A stretch of DNA of 64,000 bases from Sedimentibacter sp. MB35-C1. Lineage in GTDB: Bacteria > Bacillota > Clostridia > Tissierellales > Sedimentibacteraceae. Location: contig NZ_CP133188.1 of NCBI RefSeq assembly GCF_030913635.1, positions 1,612,001 to 1,676,000 of the forward strand, read 5' to 3'. Numbering within the stretch: position 1 is the first letter of the stretch; every line of letters begins with the position of its first letter. Position numbers and translations under genes: made by a program. The notes beneath the pieces were generated by a model that worked only from the letters and a program-made list of their open reading frames with translations, was not told where the DNA came from and did not search any database. Of the stretch, positions 34,778-41,955 are shown piece by piece.

Positions 34778-35284
34778 ATGGAGCATATAGTTGAAAATAT
34801 GAAGCCATCTGATTGGAAGCAGGTTAAAAACATTTACATAGAAGGAATAAAGACAGGCATTGCAACATTCCAGTCAGATGCACCTAGCTGGGAGGAGTGG
34901 GACAAATCCCATATAAGTACCTGCAGACTTGTTGCCCGCTCGTCTAACAATGATATTTCCGGATGGGCTGCGCTAAGCCCTACATCAAGTAGAGAATGCT
35001 ACAATGGAGTTGTGGAGGTAAGCATTTATGTAAGCGAAAAATTCAAGGGACAGGGTGTCGGAAAATCTTTGCTGACAAAACTAGTTAAAGAATCCGAAGC
35101 GAATGGTTTTTGGACATTGTATTGTGCGATCATAAGAGAAAATGCTGCCAGTATAGCTTTGCATAAGAAATGCGGCTTCAGAGAAATAGGCATAAGAGAA
35201 AAAATAGCAAAAATGAATGATGGCATTTGGCATGATGTAATGCTTATGGAACGTAGAAGTTCAGTTGTAGGTGTAAATCAATAA
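34778..35284 (+). CDS. GNAT acetyltransferase, phosphinothricin/methionine sulfoximine N-acetyltransferase type
   Basis: A 168-residue acetyl-CoA-dependent N-acetyltransferase. The family pattern is visible throughout: MKPSDWKQVKNIYIEGIKTGIATFQ, GWAALSPTS, VEVSIYVSEKFKGQGVGKSLLTKLV (acetyl-CoA loop) and GFREIGIREKIAKMNDGIWHDVMLMER. Members acetylate phosphinothricin, methionine sulfoximine or related amino-acid analogues, giving resistance or detoxification. ATG 34778 is preceded by AAAGAGGTAG. The gene is single. Confidence 0.88.
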   Translation: MEHIVENMKPSDWKQVKNIYIEGIKTGIATFQSDAPSWEEWDKSHISTCRLVARSSNNDISGWAALSPTSSRECYNGVVEVSIYVSEKFKGQGVGKSLLTKLVKESEANGFWTLYCAIIRENAASIALHKKCGFREIGIREKIAKMNDGIWHDVMLMERRSSVVGVNQ

Positions 35285-35343
35285 AGAAATTGTGATTTAA
35301 AATCACGAGATTTTTAATAAGTATAAAAAAATCCCGATTTAAT

Positions 35344-35454
35344 GTAAAGTATGCTTGACAAAAGCAAAATCATGTGCTATTATTAACGTAAAGTTAACTT
35401 TACAACATGCATAAGCATGTTATATTTTCAAACTGTACGTAAAGCGCACTTTAC
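35344..35454 (+). promoter_or_regulatory. Promoter with three GTAAAG-N4-CTTTAC operators before the Xre gene
   Basis: TTGACA (35355-35360), 17-bp spacer, TATTAT (35378-35383). Operators: GTAAAG-TTAA-CTTTAC (35388-35403) over the start point, GTAAAG-CGCA-CTTTAC (35439-35454) just before the ribosome-binding site, and the degenerate GTAAAG-TATG-CTTGAC (35344-35359) over the -35 box. A hairpin ACATGC-ATAA-GCATGT lies at 35405-35420. The layout indicates autoregulation. Confidence 0.8.
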
Positions 35455-35467
35455 ATGGAGGTAATAA

Positions 35468-35671
35468 ATGAAAAATCGATTGGAAAAAATACGAAATGAG
35501 CGCGGAATAAACCAGGAAGATCTGGCAAAAGCATTGTCGGTATCACGCCAGACAATAAGCTCATTGGAGAATGGTCGTTACAATCCTTCAATTTTGCTTG
35601 CTTTTAAAATAGCAAAATACTTTTCAATGGCAATTGAAGATATTTTTATTTATGAGGAGGACATAAAATGA
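35468..35671 (+). CDS. Xre-family DNA-binding regulator
   Basis: A 67-residue protein that is almost only a helix-turn-helix: IRNERGINQEDLAKALSVSRQTISSLENGRYNPSILLAFKIAKYF. It is the short, cytoplasmic type that usually partners a small membrane protein, as here. ATG 35468 follows ATGGAGGTAA. It likely binds the three palindromic operators upstream and represses its own operon. Its stop overlaps the next start codon (ATGA at 35668-35671). Confidence 0.92.
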   Translation: MKNRLEKIRNERGINQEDLAKALSVSRQTISSLENGRYNPSILLAFKIAKYFSMAIEDIFIYEEDIK

Positions 35672-36075
35672 ATCAAATAAGGAAAAGAATAATTGAATAT
35701 ATCTTGATTGGAAGCGTCGGTGTAATTTTGTTTGTTATTGCGGCAATACTTGGATTTGAAGATTCAGCCTGGAGTGGGATGGGTGCAGGATTAGCAGCCG
35801 TATCTGCAGTTAGGCTTGTTCAATTGTATCGCTATAAAAACAATGAAGATTATGCTGAAAAGATAAATATAGAAAACAGTGATGAAAGAAACAGATTTTT
35901 AGCCGAAAAAGCTAGAGGTATGACATTTGTTTATTCCATTATAATCGAAGCGGTTGCTGTTGTCGCTTTCAGATTTCTGGGTCATTCTGAAGCAAGTACA
36001 TTTATAGGTTTTTTAATTTGTATTCAGCTGGTTATATACTGGTTAAGCTATATATGGCTTAAGAAAAAATATTGA
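35668..36075 (+). CDS. Membrane protein coupled to the Xre regulator
   Basis: A 135-residue protein with four hydrophobic segments (YILIGSVGVILFVIAAILGF, SGMGAGLAAVSAVRLV, MTFVYSIIIEAVAVVAFRFL, FIGFLICIQLVIYWLSYIWL). Between the second and third lies the soluble stretch NIENSDERNRFLAEKARG, a pattern shared by many small membrane proteins encoded next to Xre regulators in Firmicutes. The function is unknown. It is translationally coupled to the regulator by a 4-bp overlap, and it could sense membrane state and tether or modulate the repressor (inference). Confidence 0.8.
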   Translation: MNQIRKRIIEYILIGSVGVILFVIAAILGFEDSAWSGMGAGLAAVSAVRLVQLYRYKNNEDYAEKINIENSDERNRFLAEKARGMTFVYSIIIEAVAVVAFRFLGHSEASTFIGFLICIQLVIYWLSYIWLKKKY

Positions 36076-36169
36076 TTATTTAAATTTATTTAGTGTATTG
36101 GAGCCAACTATAAATTGAAGCAGCGTAAGAAAATTTGAGGTGTCTATAATAATTAAATAAATTGTAGGT

Positions 36170-36206
36170 GGAGAAAATTATGAATTAGTATGATTTTCTC
36201 CTTTTG
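36170..36206 (+). terminator. Terminator of the Xre operon
   Basis: GGAGAAAAT (36170-36178) and ATTTTCTCC (36193-36201) with TTTTGC behind. Confidence 0.7.
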
Positions 36207-36225
36207 CATTTTAGATAATTATAGT

Positions 36226-36243
36226 AGTGCAAACATTTGCACT
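36226..36243. promoter_or_regulatory. 18-bp palindrome upstream of acoR
   Basis: AGTGCAAA-CA-TTTGCACT is a perfect palindrome about 65 bp before the acoR start codon and may be an operator for acoR transcription. Confidence 0.45.
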
Positions 36244-36305
36244 TTGTGATAAAATATAAAATACATAATACTGAGCTGAATAATATGATATTTTGAGGTG
36301 ATGTT

Positions 36306-38243
36306 ATGTTAGCTGGAATGAAGGAAAGATGGATGGGATACATGAATAATGAAATAAATTCAAAAGATATAAGAGCAGATATATTTGAATCATGGGAAAG
36401 ATGCAGGAAAATGAAAGTAAATCATCTTGCCGGATATGGAAAAAAAGCAGGCGAATCTCAGCTTAAGGAAAGCGTATTGAAAAGGCAGGAGCTTATTAAG
36501 CTTTCCAGGCCCATAATGGAAAATGTGTTTGAAATGGTCAAAAACACTAGCTACAGTGTTGTACTTACAGATGAAAATGGAATAATTATTGATTTAATCA
36601 TTAACAAGGACATTATGGATTTTCACAGCAGCTTGAATTTTGTCAAAGGTTCCTTGTGGGATGAAAAAAGTGTCGGTACCAATGCAATAGGAACTTGCCT
36701 GGCTATAAATAAGCCTATTCAGGTAATCGGTGCAGAGCATTATTGCGAATATCATCATAAATGGACATGCTCGGCGGCTCCTATACATAATAGCAAGGGA
36801 GAAATAATAGGCTCATTTGACATATCAGGACGTGCGGAGGATGTGCAGACACATACGTTCGGTATAGCCGCATCAAGTGCAGAATGCATAGAAAAACAGC
36901 TTGTAATTTCAGAATCATACAACCTCATGGATACAACTTTCGATTCCATACTTGATGGAGTTATGGTGATTGACAGTAATATGAAAATAGTAAAAATAAA
37001 TAATAAAATACCTGAGCTTTTTCATATGGATGAAAAGGATATTTTTAACATTAATGTAAATAAAATGCTCAATGGTGTAGAGATTGAAAAAGATATTTTT
37101 GAAAGTAAGAATAAGCTGAGCTTTTCTGATTTAACTATTTCAATAGATAATAAAAAGATAGAATGTTCACTGAGTATTTCGCCTTTGACAGAAGGAAAAG
37201 TAGTTACAGGTGCGGTTATCCTTATGAGAGAAGCTAAGCAGGTTATAAAGGAAGTAAGTAAACTGGCAGGATTTAAAGCTAACTTTACTTTCGACAATAT
37301 TATAACTGTAAATGATAGAATGAATGAAATAATTAATAGTGCAAAGAAAATTTCCAAGACAAATTGTTCTGTTTTAATAGAGGGAGAAAGCGGCGTCGGG
37401 AAGGAATTATATGCTCAATCTATACACAACGAGAGTTACAGGAGAAAAGGCCCGTTTGTAGCAATAAACTGTTCAGCAATTCCGAAAGAATTATTTGAAA
37501 GCGAGTTGTTCGGCTACGAAAGCGGTTCATTTACCGGAGCTATGAAAGGCGGAAGACCTGGAAAATTTGAGCTGGCAAGAGGAGGTACGATTTTTCTGGA
37601 TGAAATCGGTGAAATACCGCAGGAGGTTCAGCCAAAACTTCTGAGAGTGCTGGATAACAATAAAATAGTAAGAATAGGCGGAACCTATGAAAGAGAGCTT
37701 GATGTAAGGGTTATTTCAGCTACCAACAGAAATTTATTTGAAGAAGTAGCAAAGGGTTCCTTCAGGCAGGATTTATACTTTAGATTAAACGTTATAAATT
37801 TAAGAGTACCTCCTTTAAGAAAAAGGAAAGAAGATATTTTAGAATTGGCTAGATATTTTCTGAAAAGTCTTAATTATGAGAATAGAGATGTTAATAACAA
37901 AAAAACATTCAGTAAAGGATTTGAAAATAAGCTGGTAGAGTATGAATGGACCGGAAATGTAAGAGAGTTGAAAAATATAATTCAAAGGGCTTATTACATG
38001 GCTGAAGGGGAAATAATAAAAAATGTTTCACTTCCTTTAAATAAAGCTGCCAAATCTGTCAGAGAGACAGCGAATTTGAATCTCAAGGACATCGAAAGGG
38101 ACAGTATAGTGCAGGCATTGTCATTTAATAACAGAAATGTTCTGAAGGCGGCAAAGGACTTAAATATCAGCAAGGCTACAATATACAGAAAAATAAAAGC
38201 GTATTCTATTGATTTAGATGATATTGAAAGATTGGCACAGTAA
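36306..38243 (+). CDS. acoR: AcoR-like sigma-54-dependent activator of acetoin catabolism
   Basis: A 645-residue transcription activator. Order: a GAF-type input region (about 60-200, with SLWDEKSVGTNAIGTCLAINKPIQVIGAEHY, typical of AcoR), a PAS domain (about 205-315), an AAA+ domain (Walker A GESGVGKE near 360, GSFTGA near 407 as a variant of GAFTGA, Walker B IFLDEIGE), and a Fis-type helix-turn-helix at the C-terminus (NVLKAAKDLNISKATIYRKI). It has no receiver domain, so a small molecule, expected to be acetoin, controls it. It starts at ATG 36306 behind GAGGTGA. Its target is the sigma-54 promoter at 38434 before the acetoin dehydrogenase operon. Confidence 0.92.
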   Translation: MLAGMKERWMGYMNNEINSKDIRADIFESWERCRKMKVNHLAGYGKKAGESQLKESVLKRQELIKLSRPIMENVFEMVKNTSYSVVLTDENGIIIDLIINKDIMDFHSSLNFVKGSLWDEKSVGTNAIGTCLAINKPIQVIGAEHYCEYHHKWTCSAAPIHNSKGEIIGSFDISGRAEDVQTHTFGIAASSAECIEKQLVISESYNLMDTTFDSILDGVMVIDSNMKIVKINNKIPELFHMDEKDIFNINVNKMLNGVEIEKDIFESKNKLSFSDLTISIDNKKIECSLSISPLTEGKVVTGAVILMREAKQVIKEVSKLAGFKANFTFDNIITVNDRMNEIINSAKKISKTNCSVLIEGESGVGKELYAQSIHNESYRRKGPFVAINCSAIPKELFESELFGYESGSFTGAMKGGRPGKFELARGGTIFLDEIGEIPQEVQPKLLRVLDNNKIVRIGGTYERELDVRVISATNRNLFEEVAKGSFRQDLYFRLNVINLRVPPLRKRKEDILELARYFLKSLNYENRDVNNKKTFSKGFENKLVEYEWTGNVRELKNIIQRAYYMAEGEIIKNVSLPLNKAAKSVRETANLNLKDIERDSIVQALSFNNRNVLKAAKDLNISKATIYRKIKAYSIDLDDIERLAQ

Positions 38244-38251
38244 ATATTTTT

Positions 38252-38289
38252 AAGTCTCAAAATGAAACTCATTTTGAGACTTCTTTTTA
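38252..38289 (+). terminator. Terminator of acoR that shares the enhancer motif
   Basis: AAGTCTCAAAATGA (38252-38265), loop AAC, TCATTTTGAGACTT (38269-38282), then CTTTTTAT. The arms contain the motif TCTCAAAATGA that reappears in the palindrome at 38313. Confidence 0.75.
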
Positions 38290-38312
38290 TTTATACAGGC
38301 TATTTTGCTTGT

Positions 38313-38350
38313 AAGTATCAATTTGAGAAAAAAGTCTCAAATTGATACTT
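38313..38350. promoter_or_regulatory. Candidate AcoR enhancer: 16-bp inverted repeat
   Basis: AAGTATCAATTTGAGA (38313-38328) and its exact reverse complement (38335-38350), about 85-120 bp before the sigma-54 promoter. The core TCTCAAATTGA resembles TCTCAAAATGA of the preceding hairpin. Confidence 0.65.
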
Positions 38351-38433
38351 ATTTTGCTTTAAAACTAAATTTATAAAATTCTTTAATTTTGCCATAAGGT
38401 TTAAATTTCAACAATATTTAATTAAATTGAATT

Positions 38434-38450
38434 ATGGCATGTTAATTGCT
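38434..38450 (+). promoter_or_regulatory. Sigma-54 promoter of the acetoin operon
   Basis: ATGGCATGTTAATTGCT: GG and GC exactly 10 bases apart, TTGCT intact. It is closely similar to the promoter at 29012. Confidence 0.85.
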
Positions 38451-38481
38451 TTATATGTATTCATAATGGGAGGTGATAGCG

Positions 38482-38847
38482 ACGAGCAGGTTTATAATTG
38501 AATTTGGTATGGGAATGGATTTTCACGGACAGGATGTAACAAAAGCTGCTGTCAAGGCGGCAAGCGATGCCATATCTAAAAGCTGTCTGGTCGGACTGAG
38601 AGAGGTTTGCGGATTTTCTCACGATGACATTAATAAAAAAGTACTTATTGATGTTACGGTTGGAGTAACAAGACCGGAGGAAGTAAAAACTGGAGAGGTT
38701 TCAAAGTGCTTTCCTGTGGGAAGAGTGACAGTAAAGGCGGTAAAAGGAGGCTTAAAAACAGAAGGACTTTATTTTGAAGAGTTCGGAGACAAAGATGATT
38801 CTATTGAAGTCGCTGTAGCAAGTGTAAAGGTTGAAATCAAAAATTGA
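38482..38847 (+). CDS. Lin0512-family protein, first gene of the acetoin operon
   Basis: About 121 residues, RFIIEFGMGMDFHGQDVTKAAVKAA to KVEIKN. It matches the conserved Lin0512 family, small proteins of unknown function often found with dehydrogenase-complex genes. The start is odd. The GTG at 38473 overlaps the only ribosome-binding site (GGGAGG, 38468-38473). The in-frame ACG at 38482 has correct spacing and would give the usual N-terminus, so it may be a non-standard start or a mutated ATG. The stop lies 14 bases before the E1-alpha start. There is no catalytic motif I can name; co-expression suggests a role in acetoin dehydrogenase function. Confidence 0.75.
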   Translation, partial: TSRFIIEFGMGMDFHGQDVTKAAVKAASDAISKSCLVGLREVCGFSHDDINKKVLIDVTVGVTRPEEVKTGEVSKCFPVGRVTVKAVKGGLKTEGLYFEEFGDKDDSIEVAVASVKVEIKN

Positions 38848-38861
38848 TGGGAGGTAGTATT

Positions 38862-39848
38862 TTGAAAATTACGAATGAGCAAGTAAAAAACATGTATGAA
38901 ACAATGTTAAAAATCCGTAAGTTTGAAACAAGAGCAAAGGATTTATTTGCTGAAGGAAAGGTAGGCGGATTTGTTCATCTGTACATAGGTGAAGAAGCGG
39001 TGGCAACAGGAGCCTGTGCCAATCTGAAGGATGATGATTATATAACCAGCACTCATAGAGGGCATGGTCATATAATTGCCAAAGGCGGAGATTTAAAACA
39101 TATGATGGCAGAGTTGTATCAAAAGGAGACCGGTTATTGCAAGGGCAAAGGTGGTTCGATGCATATAGCTGATGCAACTAAGGGCATACTGGGAGCTAAT
39201 GGTATTGTTGGTGCCGGTCACAATATTGCAGCTGGAGCAGGACTTGCAATTCAATACAAAAAAACTGACCAGGTTTGCGTGTGCTTCTTTGGGGATGCGT
39301 CGACAAATCAAAGTACGTTTCATGAGGCTTTAAATTTAGCCAGTGTTTGGAAGCTTCCGGTAATATTCGTCTGCGAAAATAACGGCTACGGTATTTCGGT
39401 TAGTCAGGCAAGGCATCAGGCCATAACCGATGTTTCGGTGAGAGCGTCGGCTTACAACATGCCTGGAGTAACAGTTGATGGTAATGATGTGTTTGCGGTT
39501 CATGAAGCTGTAGGTGAAGCTGTATCAAGAGCCAGAAAGGGACAAGGGCCTACTCTCATTGAATGCAAAACATATAGATGGCGAGGACATTTCGAAGGAG
39601 ACCCTACAGTTTACAGGCCTGAAGGTGAATTAGATATGTGGATTAAGAAGGATCCGATTCCAAAGATAGAAAAATACATGGTAGAGAACAGTATTATGAC
39701 GAAAGAAGAAATTGACCAAAAAAATGAAGATGTAGACAAAATGATTAATGAAGCAGAAAAATTTGCGGATGAAAGCAGTATGCCGTCACTAAAATCGGCG
39801 CTAGAGGATGTTTATACTGATATAGTTGAGGAGGGCAGAATAAGATGA
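38862..39848 (+). CDS. acoA: Acetoin dehydrogenase E1 component, alpha subunit
   Basis: A 328-residue thiamine-diphosphate enzyme subunit. I chose TTG 38862, seven bases after GGAGG; earlier in-frame codons lie inside that site. The TPP motif is CVCFFGDASTNQSTFHEALNLA...VIFVCENNGYGIS. Also typical are GFVHLYIGEEAVATGA, RGHGHIIAKG and GKGGSMHIADATKG. With E1-beta it cleaves acetoin, releasing acetaldehyde and passing an acetyl group to the lipoyl arm of E2. Pyruvate dehydrogenase E1 is similar, but AcoX and AcoR in the same locus point to acetoin. The gene overlaps acoB by ATGA. Confidence 0.92.
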   Translation: MKITNEQVKNMYETMLKIRKFETRAKDLFAEGKVGGFVHLYIGEEAVATGACANLKDDDYITSTHRGHGHIIAKGGDLKHMMAELYQKETGYCKGKGGSMHIADATKGILGANGIVGAGHNIAAGAGLAIQYKKTDQVCVCFFGDASTNQSTFHEALNLASVWKLPVIFVCENNGYGISVSQARHQAITDVSVRASAYNMPGVTVDGNDVFAVHEAVGEAVSRARKGQGPTLIECKTYRWRGHFEGDPTVYRPEGELDMWIKKDPIPKIEKYMVENSIMTKEEIDQKNEDVDKMINEAEKFADESSMPSLKSALEDVYTDIVEEGRIR

Positions 39849-40816
39849 GAAAAATGACTTATGCTGAGGGTATAAGAGAAGGTATGGGCGTTAGGATGAG
39901 AGAAAATCCTGATGTATTCCTTTTTGGAGAAGATGTTGGAAAGTTCGGAGGATGCTTTGGAGTTTCAGCAGGAATGTTTGACGAGTTCGGAGAAATGAGA
40001 GTCAGAGACACACCTATATCAGAAGGTGCGATAATAGGCGCGGCTGTAGGATCAGCTGCATGCGGCCTGAGGCCTATAGCAGAATTAATGTTTGTAGATT
40101 TTGTTACTGTGGGAATGGATCAATTAGTAAATCAGGCAGCTAAAATGAGATATATGTTCGGAGGGAAAATTACGCTTCCAATGGTGGTGAGACTTCCAGG
40201 TGGCGGCGGTGCAAGCGCAGCGGCTCAGCATTCACAGTCTCTTGAAGCATGGCTTGCTCATGTGCCTGGATTAAAAGTTGTATATCCGTCAAACGCTCAG
40301 GATGCATACGGATTGATGCTAACTGCAATAGACGACGATAATCCCGTAATATTTTTAGAAAATAAAATACTGTACTCCGTAAAAAGCGATGTAGAGGACG
40401 AAGTAAAGCCTATACCTTTTGGCAAGGCTGCTGTTAAAAAGGAAGGAAAAGATGTAACGATTATAAGTTACGGAAGACAGGTGCTGGATTCTTTGAAGGC
40501 AGCAGACACACTGGCAAAAGAGGGGATTGATGCCGAAGTGATTGACATAAGGAGTTTATTCCCGCTGGACAAGGAATCAATTTTTAAATCCCTTGAAAAA
40601 ACGCATAAAGTTTTAATTGTGAGCGAGGAAGCTAAACGGGGAGCATTCACCGGAGAAATTGCATCCTTAATTGCTGAAGAATGCTTTTATGAATTAGATG
40701 CTCCAATAAAAAGAATAGGATCTTTGAACACACCGGTACCATTTGCTACAAATTTGGAAAGTTATGTCCTGCCTAATGATCAAGATATTGTTTTGGCAGT
40801 TAAATCTTTACTTTAG
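39845..40816 (+). CDS. acoB: Acetoin dehydrogenase E1 component, beta subunit
   Basis: A 323-residue partner of AcoA starting MRKMTYAEGIREGMGVRMRE at ATG 39845, inside a 4-bp overlap with acoA. Signatures are FLFGEDVGKFGG, DTPISEGAIIGAAVGSAACGLRPIAELMFVDF and RLPGGGGASAAAQHSQSLEAW, followed by the C-terminal transketolase domain (VTIISYGRQVLDSLKAAD, EVIDIRSLFPLDKE). It binds TPP together with the alpha subunit in an alpha2beta2 E1. It is followed by a hairpin at 40824-40851. Confidence 0.95.
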   Translation: MRKMTYAEGIREGMGVRMRENPDVFLFGEDVGKFGGCFGVSAGMFDEFGEMRVRDTPISEGAIIGAAVGSAACGLRPIAELMFVDFVTVGMDQLVNQAAKMRYMFGGKITLPMVVRLPGGGGASAAAQHSQSLEAWLAHVPGLKVVYPSNAQDAYGLMLTAIDDDNPVIFLENKILYSVKSDVEDEVKPIPFGKAAVKKEGKDVTIISYGRQVLDSLKAADTLAKEGIDAEVIDIRSLFPLDKESIFKSLEKTHKVLIVSEEAKRGAFTGEIASLIAEECFYELDAPIKRIGSLNTPVPFATNLESYVLPNDQDIVLAVKSLL

Positions 40817-40823
40817 CAAAATT

Positions 40824-40851
40824 GTGTGACTTTAATCTTTTAAAGTCACAC
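40824..40851 (+). other. Intercistronic hairpin between acoB and acoX
   Basis: GTGTGACTTTA (40824-40834) and TAAAGTCACAC (40841-40851) pair perfectly. There is no T-tract, so it is more likely an mRNA-stability or processing element than a terminator. Confidence 0.5.
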
Positions 40852-40915
40852 TCTGCATTGTAACAGTATTAAACGGTGTACTATTCCGTTAATTATAGTA
40901 AAGGAGGCAACAGGC

Positions 40916-41911
40916 GTGATTTCAATAGGAATAATAGCAAATCCCGCTTCGGGAAAGGATATAAGAAGGCTTGTCTCTCATGCTACAGTAATTGACAACA
41001 ATGAAAAAATAAATATAGTGGAAAGAGTTGTATTGGGTGCTCAGGCACTTGGTGTGGAAAGAATCTATATGATGCCGGACTCTTACAATATGGGATACAG
41101 AGTCGAGGATAAGCTGAATACATGCAGCGAATTAGAATGTGAAATAAATGTAATAAATATGATGCGCTATGACGGAATAGAAGATACTCTGAAAGCAGCA
41201 GAGTACATGGAAAATGCAAAGGTGGGGTGTATTGTTACTTTAGGCGGAGACGGCACAAATCGCGCAGTTGCAAAGGTAATAAAAAATACGCCTGTTATAA
41301 CAATATCTACAGGAACCAATAATGCTTATCCGGTCATGATGGAGGGGACTGTTGCAGGAATGGCTGCTGCTGCAGTCGCTTCCGGCCGTTTCAATAAAAG
41401 CTTATTTGTAAGAAAGGATAAGCGGATAGAAATTTATAAGGATAATGCTTTGAAAGACATTGCTCTTATTGATGCAGTTATATCTAAAGATATATTCGTA
41501 GGATCAAAGGCAATATGGAATATGGATAATATTGAAAAAATATTTGTATCCAGATGCCATCCTGCATCTATAGGTTTTTCTTCCATAGCAGGATGTAAAA
41601 AAATAATTTTTCCTGATGATGATTTTGGTGCCTGCATTGATATTAATGTAGATAACAGCAAGGTTGCTGCTGCAGTAGCTGCCGGAGTTGTAGTTCCTAT
41701 TTCAATTTCAGAGCCGACCATACTAGATATAGACGAAGAGTATGAATATACAACGTGCTGCAGAGGTACTATAGCGCTGGACGGGGAAAGAGAAATACAG
41801 TTTTCAGAAAATCAAAAGTATGTGTTTAAGATTACCAGAAACGGTCCATATCATGTAAATGTAAAAAAAGCTTTAGAAACGGCACAGTTGAATGGTTTTT
41901 TCAGCATATAG
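40916..41911 (+). CDS. acoX: AcoX, NAD-kinase-like protein of acetoin catabolism
   Basis: A 331-residue protein with the ATP-NAD kinase fold: IGIIANPASGKDIRRLV at the N-terminus, and VGCIVTLGGDGTNRAVAKV with TISTGTNNAYP in the middle. AcoX is always linked to acetoin dehydrogenase genes, but its reaction is not established. The start is GTG 40916, 10 bases after AAGGAGG. The conserved GGDGT of NAD kinases is intact, so it may phosphorylate a cofactor or the acetoin product. It stands between the E1 and E2 genes. Confidence 0.9.
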   Translation: MISIGIIANPASGKDIRRLVSHATVIDNNEKINIVERVVLGAQALGVERIYMMPDSYNMGYRVEDKLNTCSELECEINVINMMRYDGIEDTLKAAEYMENAKVGCIVTLGGDGTNRAVAKVIKNTPVITISTGTNNAYPVMMEGTVAGMAAAAVASGRFNKSLFVRKDKRIEIYKDNALKDIALIDAVISKDIFVGSKAIWNMDNIEKIFVSRCHPASIGFSSIAGCKKIIFPDDDFGACIDINVDNSKVAAAVAAGVVVPISISEPTILDIDEEYEYTTCCRGTIALDGEREIQFSENQKYVFKITRNGPYHVNVKKALETAQLNGFFSI

Positions 41912-41955
41912 CATATACAATGCAGTTCATTTTAAGTTTAAATCAGGAGGAAAAT

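Noticed and set aside
36226-36243. Catabolite-repression (cre) site before acoR
   Set aside because: The palindrome lacks the central CG and the flanks of a cre site, so I list it only as an unnamed operator.
38844-38861. Upstream starts TTG 38844 and ATG 38847 for acoA
   Set aside because: Both would lie before or inside the ribosome-binding site GGGAGG; TTG 38862 has correct spacing.
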